NCBI GenBank assembly: GCA_029563035.1
Contig: JAKQTP010000138.1
Span: forward strand, 186,001-250,000
Length of the DNA: 64,000 nt
DNA from: an archaeon
Lineage (GTDB): Archaea; Iainarchaeota; Iainarchaeia; CSSED10-239
Direction of reading: 5' to 3'
Part shown: positions 13,139 through 21,130 of the stretch, one piece after another
How positions within the stretch are numbered: the first letter of the stretch is position 1
Layout: each line of letters begins with the position of its first letter
Program-made: the position numbers and the translations under genes
Notes under the pieces: generated by a model
Told to the model about the DNA's origin: nothing
Database searches by the model: none
The model's input: the letters and a program-made list of their open reading frames with translations, nothing else

Positions 13139-13732
13139 TTATTTTTTCTTTTTCTTTCTAGAAATGTTTGTGGTTTTTCTTGTTTTTATAACCTTCTTTG
13201 GCTTTTTTTGTGTTTTTGAAGTTTTGAAATCAGTTTTAGAGTTATCACAAAGAATGCCAATAACTTCTTTTGGTTTTCTAGAAATTGATTGAACAAGCCT
13301 TATTGAAACAATTGATTTTAATGGATATTTCTTTTTAGTGTCTATTGTATAGATCTTGCCAGGCCTGTAGAAATCATCTAATAACCTAACTTGCACATTT
13401 TTTGGAGTGGTTATTATTACTTCGCCAAAGGTAGTGTCAAACAACACTCTTGAAGAATAAAAGAACGCAACCAATATACAAGATAGAACAATCATATAAT
13501 TGATGTTTGTTGAATAGCCAGCAATCACAAAAAGAATAGCAAGAATAGTAAAACCAGAGCCAATAAACAAAAACTTATTCCTGTTATATACAAACTCAGG
13601 AAGAATCAACAAGCCATATAAAAAAAGCAAACAAACCAAAAGTATCTTTAAAAAAAGATTCTGTTTAATAAATAAACTTACAAATATGCTTGCTATAAAA
13701 AACAATTGAAATAATAGGTATTTGCTATTCAT
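13139..13732 (-). CDS. Membrane protein with Lys-rich tail, possibly DUF2101-like
   Basis: The 197-aa protein has four likely transmembrane helices in residues 5-100. A soluble beta-like segment follows (about 105-165, including TTFGEVIITTPKNVQVRLL and GKIYTIDT), and then a strongly basic tail ending in KKKKK. The arrangement recalls the archaeal DUF2101 membrane proteins, but I am not sure of that. It lies between the class III pilin-like genes and the OB-fold/tctA pair, all on the same strand with short gaps. Function unknown. Confidence 0.55.
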   Translation of the reverse strand: MNSKYLLFQLFFIASIFVSLFIKQNLFLKILLVCLLFLYGLLILPEFVYNRNKFLFIGSGFTILAILFVIAGYSTNINYMIVLSCILVAFFYSSRVLFDTTFGEVIITTPKNVQVRLLDDFYRPGKIYTIDTKKKYPLKSIVSIRLVQSISRKPKEVIGILCDNSKTDFKTSKTQKKPKKVIKTRKTTNISRKKKKK

Positions 13733-13744
13733 GTTATTTTCTCT

Positions 13745-14095
13745 TTATTCGTTAACATAATAAAATGCTAAATTAACATCTGTAAATTTTGTTGATTGCT
13801 TTAAATTTTCTATTGTTATATTGTATTTATCTTCTGTAAGTAAAATATTATCTTTGTTTTTATTAATATAAAGATTCAATTGTAGATTGGTATCTGTTAC
13901 ATAATAATCTATTCTTTCAAGCTGTGCAATTGATCCTTCCATTGAAAAAATATCCATTGTTCTTAGCTTGACTTTAGTAATTGCTTTGTTAATGTCTGTT
14001 GTGCCAAACACAGAGTTTGAAAAAAACAATGTAAGGATTAATACAAAGCTTATAATTATTATAAACTCCAAACTAATCTGTGCTTTTTTATTCAT
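13745..14095 (-). CDS. Class III signal-peptide (pilin-like) protein
   Basis: The 116-aa protein starts MNKKAQISLEF, the archaeal class III signal sequence (charged residues, then A/G-Q-x-S-x-E and a hydrophobic helix of about 20 residues). The helix is expected to form the core of a type IV pilus-like filament after cleavage by a FlaK/EppA-type peptidase before the Gln. The rest is a short soluble domain with no recognised fold. It is four bases downstream of another such gene and belongs to the pilus operon. It is probably a minor pilin. Confidence 0.75.
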   Translation of the reverse strand: MNKKAQISLEFIIIISFVLILTLFFSNSVFGTTDINKAITKVKLRTMDIFSMEGSIAQLERIDYYVTDTNLQLNLYINKNKDNILLTEDKYNITIENLKQSTKFTDVNLAFYYVNE

Positions 14096-14098
14096 TAT

Positions 14099-14560
14099 TT
14101 ATTCACTTATTAGTGTAATATTGCCGTCTGCTTTTTTTTCTATCATTAATATTCCTGAAAATCCAGGACCAATTTTATTACAATCTACAAATTGCTGGCT
14201 TTGCAAAAAGAGCTCTCTTTGGAATTCGCAAACACTATTATTACAACCTGGTGGCAACGGCTGTTGCTTTGATATCGTTATGTTATAATTTAATTTCTTT
14301 GCAGCAACATTACAATCTAATTTCGTGTTTCTTGGTAAGTAAAAGTAATATTGCTTTTTTCCATAGCCGTCTTGGGATGCCAATTGTTCAATATTAATAG
14401 CTAGATCTTCAATGTTCTTTTTAGAAACAACAATTGCTTGAGTGTCTTGTAATACATTTTCGGAAAATTCAATAGATGGCAGGATCATTGCTTGAAAGAA
14501 CAATAAAAATATTGCAAGTAGTACTATTATCTCTATTGAAAGTTGTCCTTTTCTGTTCAT
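14099..14560 (-). CDS. Class III signal-peptide (pilin-like) protein with cysteine-rich domain
   Basis: The 153-aa protein starts MNRKGQLSIEI followed by a hydrophobic helix: a class III signal peptide with a very short leader. Its soluble part contains four cysteines (in LDCNVA, PPGCNNSVCEF and FVDCNKIG), which could form disulphides outside the cell. It is encoded between the prepilin peptidase and another pilin-like gene with gaps of 12 and 3 bases. Probably a minor pilin or tip component; the exact role is unknown. Confidence 0.74.
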   Translation of the reverse strand: MNRKGQLSIEIIVLLAIFLLFFQAMILPSIEFSENVLQDTQAIVVSKKNIEDLAINIEQLASQDGYGKKQYYFYLPRNTKLDCNVAAKKLNYNITISKQQPLPPGCNNSVCEFQRELFLQSQQFVDCNKIGPGFSGILMIEKKADGNITLISE

Positions 14561-14572
14561 AAATTGTCACAT

Positions 14573-15676
14573 TTAAAATATTATTAACAACAAAAATGCA
14601 AGAAGCACAGCTGGAGTAAAGGCCAGTGTCTTCCTCAAATATATTGTGTTGTTCACTAATTTATTGTTATACATATCTTTTAAAAAAGTTATGTCTTTCT
14701 TGGATAAGCCACAGGCTTTGCTAGAATCTATCTTTAACCCCTTATAATATGTTCCTAAAGCAATTTCTTTTATTTTGTTAAAGATGTTTGGTTTTTTTTG
14801 TATTACTTTTTTATTTATATAATAGTAATTGTATACTGGAAGATCTCCTTCTTTTAGTTGTGCTATTTTCTTTTTCTCAATTAGCACTTTTTCTTTTACA
14901 TATCTTAAATATACAAACAACAATGAAATCAAAACAACAATGCCCGAGATATTTAATAACATAATAAATAGTTCGCTTGTTAGCTTGTTTAAGAAAAACA
15001 ATATTGCTAAAAGAACTAGGTTTAAGGCCAAGACTATATAGTAAAAATATCTTTTTGTTTTTATTCTAAATATCAGAAATGTAAAGGCAAAGGAGATTGT
15101 AAAGATTAGAATAAAGTTAGTTATATTAAATAACAACAACAAAAGACTAATTAAAATCAATACTAATATTGAATCAAGAAGCAACACAAGGTTTTTTTTA
15201 GAAAACATCTTGTTTAGTAGTAGCTCTCTATATTGCTTTTTTTTTAATAATAGATATTTAGAATAGATTAGAATCCATGGCAGAACCATAAATGCACTTG
15301 CCACAAACAAGATAAGAGAAAAGATAGGCAATGTTTCTAATTTGCCTAAGCCAATATCAAACAAACCAAGAGTGCTTTGCATTGTTGGGATTATTGCAGA
15401 GATCGCAATAAATAGCTTTGTGTCTCCTCCTGCTATTACTCCTAATTGCCAGAGAGTAATAAATACAACTAATGAGATAATTATTGAATATAATAATGTT
15501 AATAATAAGTTATAGTTTTTAGAAACTAGAGCAAAAGTAATGTTGTATGATATTCCAAAAACCAGAAAAAACAAAATTAGTTTGTTTGAAATAGTTCTGG
15601 TTTTGATATCAGAAAAAGAAGCAAGCACTAAAAACAAGAATACAAAAAAAAGCATTATAATTGTTACATAAAACAT
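14573..15676 (-). CDS. Prepilin peptidase, A24 aspartic family (FlaK/EppA/PibD-like)
   Basis: The 367-aa membrane protein has the two catalytic aspartates of A24 peptidases: Asp23 in SFSDIKTRTISN and Asp85 in the GxGD-type motif AGGDTK. The N-terminal half (about residues 1-130) corresponds to the peptidase domain. The C-terminal half adds further helices and a soluble segment absent from short FlaK enzymes. It should process the class III signal peptides of the pilin-like proteins around it. It sits inside that gene cluster, 19 bases after one pilin gene and 12 before the next. Confidence 0.85.
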   Translation of the reverse strand: MFYVTIIMLFFVFLFLVLASFSDIKTRTISNKLILFFLVFGISYNITFALVSKNYNLLLTLLYSIIISLVVFITLWQLGVIAGGDTKLFIAISAIIPTMQSTLGLFDIGLGKLETLPIFSLILFVASAFMVLPWILIYSKYLLLKKKQYRELLLNKMFSKKNLVLLLDSILVLILISLLLLLFNITNFILIFTISFAFTFLIFRIKTKRYFYYIVLALNLVLLAILFFLNKLTSELFIMLLNISGIVVLISLLFVYLRYVKEKVLIEKKKIAQLKEGDLPVYNYYYINKKVIQKKPNIFNKIKEIALGTYYKGLKIDSSKACGLSKKDITFLKDMYNNKLVNNTIYLRKTLAFTPAVLLAFLLLIIF

Positions 15677-15695
15677 GTTATCTTATTTTATAGAT

Positions 15696-15878
15696 TTATA
15701 AAGATGTTAAGATATTATCTCTATAGTTTAGTATTTTTGCTTTAGCAAGAGATACTAGAATATTTAGGTTTATTATCATAAGGCCTGTAATGATTACAAG
15801 CATTACTCCAAAAACAATTATTACTAGATATTCTAAAGAAACTTGTGCTTTTTTATCTTCTAGTAATTTTCTAAACAT
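15696..15878 (-). CDS. Short class III signal-peptide protein (60 aa)
   Basis: A 60-aa protein, MFRKLLEDKKAQVSLEYL followed by a long hydrophobic helix and a short polar tail. The KAQVSLEY motif is a good class III signal peptide, so the mature form would be about 50 aa, little more than the pilin helix. It lies between a larger pilin gene (gap 29) and the prepilin peptidase (gap 19) on the same strand. It could be a minor filament or assembly subunit. Confidence 0.72.
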   Translation of the reverse strand: MFRKLLEDKKAQVSLEYLVIIVFGVMLVIITGLMIINLNILVSLAKAKILNYRDNILTSL

Positions 15879-15907
15879 ATTTTTATCTTATTCTAAATTA
15901 TAATTAT

Positions 15908-16360
15908 TTATGGGACTATACAATCTGGTGCTGGTAGTGTTGGTGCAGAATATGCATTGCCCTTTTTAGCAACCAATGACATATTGTATTTTGTTTTTGA
16001 TGTTAATGCAGGGCTTATATTAGTTATTAACACTTTGTTGTTACTTGTTGGCTCTACACAATTGTCTATGTTAACATCTCCATTTACAACTACACAATAT
16101 TCTGTTACTCCTTTAGTTACAGAAGGATTAATAACATATGTTGCATTTTTATCATCAATACAAGTAACACTAATGATTGTTGGTGGTATTATTGTGTTTG
16201 TTACTAGTTCTTGATAAGACCTTGTGGTTTCTTCGCTACTTTGTCTTCCGCTTGTGCTTGTTCCAAGAACAACGCTAACAACAATGACCGCAACAAGTAT
16301 TGCTGCGCCTATAAGAATTAAATATTCCAATGCTCCTTGTCCTTTTTGTTTAAATCTCAT
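15908..16360 (-). CDS. Class III pilin-like protein
   Basis: The 150-aa protein starts MRFKQKGQGALEYLILIGAA, nearly the same leader as the pilin at 16464. After the hydrophobic helix there is a beta-rich soluble domain of about 105 residues that resembles a short Ig/FN3-like module (PPTIISVTCIDDKNATYVI ... TKYNMSLVAKKGN), with three cysteines. It probably forms or caps pili together with the upstream pilin. A terminator-like hairpin at 16434-16459 separates it from that upstream gene, so it may be expressed at a lower level. Confidence 0.78.
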   Translation of the reverse strand: MRFKQKGQGALEYLILIGAAILVAVIVVSVVLGTSTSGRQSSEETTRSYQELVTNTIIPPTIISVTCIDDKNATYVINPSVTKGVTEYCVVVNGDVNIDNCVEPTSNNKVLITNISPALTSKTKYNMSLVAKKGNAYSAPTLPAPDCIVP

Positions 16361-16433
16361 TTTATCATTGAATTATTGTGTTTTTGTTTTTGTGTTTTGG
16401 TTTATTTTGTTTTTAAAAAGAAAAAAAATCAAA

Positions 16434-16459
16434 AAAATCCTGTTTTAAAACAGGATTTT
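16434..16459 (-). terminator. Intrinsic-type terminator after the 142-aa pilin gene
   Basis: A perfect 26-base palindrome (AAAATCCTGTTTT with its complement) is followed on the minus strand by TTTGATTTTTTTTC. It sits five bases after the pilin stop codon at 16464, so it should end or attenuate transcription of the upstream pilin before the next genes. Confidence 0.75.
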
Positions 16460-16463
16460 GAAT

Positions 16464-16892
16464 TTATGACTTTCTAGTAACATAAATTGCATTTGAATAT
16501 GCTGTTGCTCCAGATGAAGCGGTTGTATGTAATGCAATTTTGTGTTGTTTATTTACTTCACATGCACCAGCATTCTCTCCTGAGTAAGAGCTTGTTGTTG
16601 AGTCTGCGGTTATATTTTGTATAGTATCATCAATAACTAAATTTACATCTCCTCCATTGTGTGTATAGCTAATCTTTAGTACATTACCATCACAATTTGC
16701 TGATTGGAGAACTGATGCAATTGCAGTTCCTGAAATTGCTTGGTTGATTCTGTCTCCGCCTTGAGATGCATTTTTTTTACTTGATGAACCCATACCTACA
16801 AGTAATGCGATGACGATAACAGCAATTAATACTGCACCACCGATCAATAATAGGTATTCAAGTGCACCCTGTCCTTTTTTATTAAACTTCAT
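16464..16892 (-). CDS. Class III pilin, probable major subunit
   Basis: The 142-aa protein starts MKFNKKGQGALEYLLLIGGA, a textbook class III signal peptide, followed by a hydrophobic core helix and a Ser/Thr/Asn-rich beta domain of about 100 residues with two cysteines. Expression features point to a major subunit: a GGAGGAA site 5-6 bases before the ATG, an A-rich leader, double TATA-like elements upstream, and a perfect terminator just after the stop. It would be cleaved by the peptidase encoded at 14573 and assembled by the motor encoded upstream. Confidence 0.82.
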   Translation of the reverse strand: MKFNKKGQGALEYLLLIGGAVLIAVIVIALLVGMGSSSKKNASQGGDRINQAISGTAIASVLQSANCDGNVLKISYTHNGGDVNLVIDDTIQNITADSTTSSYSGENAGACEVNKQHKIALHTTASSGATAYSNAIYVTRKS

Positions 16893-16943
16893 TTTTATTC
16901 CTCCGTTTAATTTTAGTTTTTTTGTTTTTGTTTTTTTGGTTTG

Positions 16944-16972
16944 GTATATATTTAATTGCTTAAATATATCTT
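16944..16972 (-). promoter_or_regulatory. Probable promoter of the pilin gene
   Basis: On the minus strand the stretch has two TATA-like elements, GATATATTTAAG and TTAAATATATACC. The nearer one lies about 55 bases before the ATG at 16892, placing a start site about 30 bases upstream of it, in an A-rich leader that carries GGAGGAA. Inferred from position only. Confidence 0.45.
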
Positions 16973-17107
16973 TTATTTATTTTATTTGTAAAATAATTAT
17001 TTATTATTGTTATAGATTATATTTATATACCTTTCTGTTTAGTTAGCCGAACTAAAAGACCCCTTAAAGCTCATTGCTATGTGGCTTATTTCTTGCTTTG
17101 TGTGTGG

Positions 17108-17287
17108 CTAGTTAGTGCCAGAAATTACCTTTTTAAGATAGCCAAATATTGTGGTGTTATGATTCATAGCTGTCTGCTTAAGGTAATAGCCAACCAAAAG
17201 AGCAGCTAATACAACAATACCAACAATTAATAACACTTCTAGGCTTACTTGCCCTCTCTTATCTTTTAATAGTTCTTTTAGTTTCAT
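17108..17287 (-). CDS. 59-aa class III signal-peptide protein
   Basis: An open frame of 59 codons starts MKLKELLKDKRGQVSLEVLL, followed by a hydrophobic helix and a short polar tail (GYYLKQTAMNH ... VISGTN). The KRGQVSLE motif and helix match the other pilin-like proteins of the cluster, so it is very probably real despite its size. It directly follows the second FlaJ gene (gap three bases), so it is the last gene of the motor operon. A 7-bp hairpin (17038-17056) downstream may terminate it. Confidence 0.72.
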   Translation of the reverse strand: MKLKELLKDKRGQVSLEVLLIVGIVVLAALLVGYYLKQTAMNHNTTIFGYLKKVISGTN

Positions 17288-17290
17288 ATT

Positions 17291-18196
17291 TTATATAGCC
17301 TCTATTAGTATTCCAGATATCACTGCTTGTGATACCATATATATTATAAAAGAAACAATAACCATTACTGGAAAGAAGACAACAGCTTTTGTAAACTTTC
17401 CTTGTCTCATCAAACTAATAATAACAGCAGCAGCTGCAACCTCTATCAATAAATAAACATCAAGTAAAAAAGCTAATGACTTTTGAGTAGCAGTGGCAGT
17501 TGCCAAAGCACTCTCTGTTGCAACACCAGCAGTTGAAGATATTGTTGTTAAAAACTGAGTAATAACGTTTGTCAGACCAAAAATAAAAGGAGCAATCACA
17601 GCACCTGCAGCAAATATGAAAATAACTTGTAGCATTGTCTTTGTTTCTCTTTCCTTTTTGATCCTAAACATCTGCTTTGTGTCGTTTGCTATTTCTTCAA
17701 GAACCTCAGCAAGCTGAGCACCTGTCTTTAAACACTCTTGAATTAAAGTAACTGTTCTTCTAACAATCTTAGATTCTATTCTTAGGGCCATATGCTCTAA
17801 GGACTGAGACATTGTGTCCCCCATCTCAAGTCTTCTAATAACCTCATCAAACTCTTTTGAAAGAGGCCCAAAGTCTGCAGAACTTGCTTCTCTTAAAGCA
17901 TAGTCAAGAGACGATCCTGATTTCATGGTGTCAGCAATCAACCTAAGTGCTTCTGGCCAATACTTCTCTATCTCATCAAGATTTTTAAAATACAAATAAA
18001 ATGGCATACCTAAACCAAGATCTAAAATTATAGCAAAAAGCAAAATACCAACCCTAGCATTTATCAAAAACGCAAGAACACCAATTAATAATGAAACAAT
18101 TATGACTAATGCAAACCATGTTGAGGTTTTTATCTTTAGTTTTTGTGAATATAGATAAATCTGGTATCTATCCATCAACTCTTTTAATTTTCCCAT
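17291..18196 (-). CDS. Type II/IV secretion membrane protein, FlaJ/TadC/GspF family (second copy)
   Basis: The 301-aa integral membrane protein has two N-terminal helices, a cytoplasmic GspF domain (about residues 75-185, with LRLIADTMKSGSSLDYALREA and GAQLAEVLEEIAND) and three or four C-terminal helices. Such proteins are the membrane platform on which the pilus ATPase acts. It follows the larger paralogue at 18206 by nine bases, a tandem arrangement as in Tad-type TadB/TadC. Its stop is three bases before the 59-aa pilin-like gene. Confidence 0.88.
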   Translation of the reverse strand: MGKLKELMDRYQIYLYSQKLKIKTSTWFALVIIVSLLIGVLAFLINARVGILLFAIILDLGLGMPFYLYFKNLDEIEKYWPEALRLIADTMKSGSSLDYALREASSADFGPLSKEFDEVIRRLEMGDTMSQSLEHMALRIESKIVRRTVTLIQECLKTGAQLAEVLEEIANDTKQMFRIKKERETKTMLQVIFIFAAGAVIAPFIFGLTNVITQFLTTISSTAGVATESALATATATQKSLAFLLDVYLLIEVAAAAVIISLMRQGKFTKAVVFFPVMVIVSFIIYMVSQAVISGILIEAI

Positions 18197-18205
18197 TTTC
18201 TTCTA

Positions 18206-19354
18206 TCACGTTTTTGGTTCTATCATCTTAATGTAATATGCTATAAATACAAATATAGCAGGCATTACAACAACATAAACAACTGCAAGCAATGTTGGAG
18301 TTAATATCCCTGGAAGGAAAAGCTCTCCGCCTTGCCCAATTGGTGCATTTGCAATTGCACTTAAAATTGCCAAAAATACAGGCAAAACAATAGCAACAAA
18401 AATAAAAATAATACCAAAGAAATTCATTTTTTCTCCGAACTGCTTTGATGCTTCAAGTAAATCAAAAGAAACCGAGTCTGCAACACTATCAATACTTTGT
18501 GAAAGATTTCCACCTGTATTTAATGTTCTAACAATATGAAATATTGCAATATTAAAACTCTTTGATTGGCTTCTTAATGCCATGTGCCTTAATGCTGTTT
18601 TTGTGTCTGTTCCGTTTTCAATTTCCATTATTGTTCTTGACATCTCTTGGGAAAGAACTCCGTAATCGTTCTTTGCAACTGATTGCAAGGTTTTATACAA
18701 ACCAATACCTGCCTGTAACTCTGTAGAAATGTGTCTTAGAACATACGGTAGTTCAGTATCAATCATTACTCCCCTAGTCTTTGCTTTTTGCATTGGAACA
18801 AGATATGCAAACCCGCCAACAGCCATTAAAAATATAAAAATCACAATAAACGGCCAAATTATCAAAAACAACGGGTTAATGATAGCAATTATTCCAAGAG
18901 TTAATATTCCAATAAAAAAAGTCACAAGTAAAGAATAAATTACAGATAGAACAAGGTGTTGAACAAGAGTTTTTTTAATATCTGCAGAATACAAATAAAA
19001 TGCAATCTTTCTTCCTATACTTTTCTTGATTATGGATTTTACAATATAATTAATAAAACCAGGAACTGCCTTGTAAATCTTTACTGCGCCTTTATCTAGT
19101 TCTGAGGTAGAATTTGCTAAAAGCTTGGCCTCAGTATCAACATTAAGTTTAGCAAGTTTACCTTCAGAGATTATATCTCTAAGTTCTTTCATGTGTGTTT
19201 CAGAAATATTACCAGATACTCCTTTTGCACGATCTTTATCTTTAATCTTAGAAACTATGTTTTGTACAGCATCAAGATCTACTTTTGGTGCTTCAGAGTT
19301 ATCTTTATCTAACTCTTTCTTTAGAATCTTAAGTCTCTTATCTTCTTCTGGCAT
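18206..19354 (-). CDS. Type II/IV secretion membrane protein, FlaJ/TadB/GspF family (first copy)
   Basis: The 382-aa protein has a soluble N-terminal extension of about 110 charged residues, two helices (about 125-185), a GspF domain with LRHISTELQAGIGLYKTLQSVAK and LNTGGNLSQSIDSVADSV, then two C-terminal helices. The extension is absent from its neighbour at 17291 and could contact the ATPase. It follows the ATPase gene by eight bases. The pair presumably forms a heteromeric platform in the inner membrane for the pilus. Confidence 0.88.
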   Translation of the reverse strand: MPEEDKRLKILKKELDKDNSEAPKVDLDAVQNIVSKIKDKDRAKGVSGNISETHMKELRDIISEGKLAKLNVDTEAKLLANSTSELDKGAVKIYKAVPGFINYIVKSIIKKSIGRKIAFYLYSADIKKTLVQHLVLSVIYSLLVTFFIGILTLGIIAIINPLFLIIWPFIVIFIFLMAVGGFAYLVPMQKAKTRGVMIDTELPYVLRHISTELQAGIGLYKTLQSVAKNDYGVLSQEMSRTIMEIENGTDTKTALRHMALRSQSKSFNIAIFHIVRTLNTGGNLSQSIDSVADSVSFDLLEASKQFGEKMNFFGIIFIFVAIVLPVFLAILSAIANAPIGQGGELFLPGILTPTLLAVVYVVVMPAIFVFIAYYIKMIEPKT

Positions 19355-19362
19355 TTTCTAAA

Positions 19363-21117
19363 TCACTCATTTTTTTTAGCATTATTTGTGTATACTTCTT
19401 GTATTGCTTTAGATACTTCGTTTATGCTTCTTATATTATTTTTAACTAAATCATTTATAAGGTTTATCCTTTCTTCTAAAATGCGTTTTATTTCTGCATC
19501 TCCATATTTAGTATATGTTTTAATTATCTCAAAGAACTTTATTGGCTCTTTTGTTCTTTCAAGATTGTCTGTTTGAGGATTCCATCTAAAGATTATACTT
19601 GCTTGTGGATTATTTTCAAATACTCCTGTAATTTCTGCAATTTCTACAATTCTTCTGACTAGCCCTCTTGAAGTGTTCATTCTTTTTTCAACAATAATGA
19701 AATCAAGACCTGCAAGCATTAGCATTGGAACGTCCATTGGCGGAGAGGTGATTCTAACAAGAGTTTCTCTTGCTGAGTTTGCGTGGATTGTACCCATACA
19801 CCCGTCGTGACCAGTGTTCATTGCAGTAAATAAAGTGCTTGCCTCATGATGTCTAATTTCACCAACTATTATTCTGTCAGGCCTCATTCTTAATGTGTTT
19901 TTAACAAGAATTTCAAGGGTCAATTCTCCTGTTCCTTCTAGACCAGGAGGCTTTCCTTCAAAACGAATAATGTGTTTGATTGGCAATTTTAATTCTGCAG
20001 TGTCTTCAATAGTTAGAACTCTGCTTGAATCAGGAATAAAGTTTGCAAGAACATTAAGAAAAGTGGTTTTACCAGAACCAGTTCCACCAGATATTAAAAT
20101 GTTTGCAGGCTTTGCACCAAGTCCTTCAACAGCCATCCAGAGAAATGCAGCAACTTCTAAATTGACTGTTCCAAAATTAATTAAGTCTACTATGGTATAA
20201 GGATCAGCCCTAAACTTTCTAATAGTTATTGTTGAACCGTCAATGGATGCTGGAGGAATAGTTGCATTAACACGAGAGCCATCAGGAAGTCTAGCATCAA
20301 GCAAAGGATTGGAAATATCTACTCTTCTGCCTAGTATTCTTGCAATTTTATCAATGATGTCTTGTATTTCATCATCAGAATAGAAAATAATGTTTGTATA
20401 CATCATTCCATAATCTCTGTGATAGATATATACTGGCTTTTTTGGGCCTATTATCATTATTTCTTCAAGCTTATTATCATTTATCAAAGTATCTATTATT
20501 CCATATCCTACCATTTCAGTAACAACTGCTTTAGCATAGAAATCAAACAAATGTTTTGGGACATTTATCTCTGGAGCATTCTCTAAGATTTCCAAAATCT
20601 TTTGATAATAAATATTTTGTCTTTGTTTTGGGTCTCTTATTTTATAAGGATCAGTAGAAACAAGTCTTGTCGTTGCTTCTTTTAAAGTGTTTATTATTAA
20701 TTTTTGACTAGGTGATGGTTTTGGGATGTTTGTTTTATAATAGAGTAATGGCTCATCTGGGACTCTATAAACTTCAGTCTCGCCATATTTAGTAATAAGC
20801 GTTCCTGTTCTTTCCCATTTAGCGATTAAAGCATCTGCTGCTTTTTCATCTTTTATGTCTCCCATTAAAGACTTTAAAGATTCTTGAGATTGTTTAGGTG
20901 CGACTTTGTTTAATTCCTGAGAAACAGAACTAAATGCGTCTTTAAGATTATCAAGCTTTGGCTGTTCTTTTGGCTTTGGTTCAGGCACTGGTTGTGATTT
21001 TGGCTCTTCTGTTTTTATCTCTGTTTTTAAGGGCTCTTGTTTATCTGCATCTACTTTCTTGGTTGGCTTTTCAGATTTTTCCATCTGTGCCTTTAGTTCA
21101 TCTAGATATGATGCCAA
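19363..21117 (-). CDS. Pilus assembly / secretion ATPase (TadA/FlaI/VirB11 family)
   Basis: The 584-aa ATPase has a charged, Pro/Lys-rich N-terminus (residues 1-70), an N-terminal domain, and a RecA-like motor domain. Walker A is GGTGSGKTT (344-352), the Asp box is TIEDTAEL, Walker B is MRPDRIIVGEIRHHEA and the His box is GHDGCMGTIHANS. It would power assembly of the pili encoded downstream via the two FlaJ proteins. It starts 13 bases after the rfcS stop, so both could share a transcript. No archaellum accessory genes (flaC to flaH) are present, which argues for a pilus and not an archaellum. Confidence 0.93.
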   Translation of the reverse strand: MASYLDELKAQMEKSEKPTKKVDADKQEPLKTEIKTEEPKSQPVPEPKPKEQPKLDNLKDAFSSVSQELNKVAPKQSQESLKSLMGDIKDEKAADALIAKWERTGTLITKYGETEVYRVPDEPLLYYKTNIPKPSPSQKLIINTLKEATTRLVSTDPYKIRDPKQRQNIYYQKILEILENAPEINVPKHLFDFYAKAVVTEMVGYGIIDTLINDNKLEEIMIIGPKKPVYIYHRDYGMMYTNIIFYSDDEIQDIIDKIARILGRRVDISNPLLDARLPDGSRVNATIPPASIDGSTITIRKFRADPYTIVDLINFGTVNLEVAAFLWMAVEGLGAKPANILISGGTGSGKTTFLNVLANFIPDSSRVLTIEDTAELKLPIKHIIRFEGKPPGLEGTGELTLEILVKNTLRMRPDRIIVGEIRHHEASTLFTAMNTGHDGCMGTIHANSARETLVRITSPPMDVPMLMLAGLDFIIVEKRMNTSRGLVRRIVEIAEITGVFENNPQASIIFRWNPQTDNLERTKEPIKFFEIIKTYTKYGDAEIKRILEERINLINDLVKNNIRSINEVSKAIQEVYTNNAKKNE

Positions 21118-21130
21118 TTAATTTCACCTT

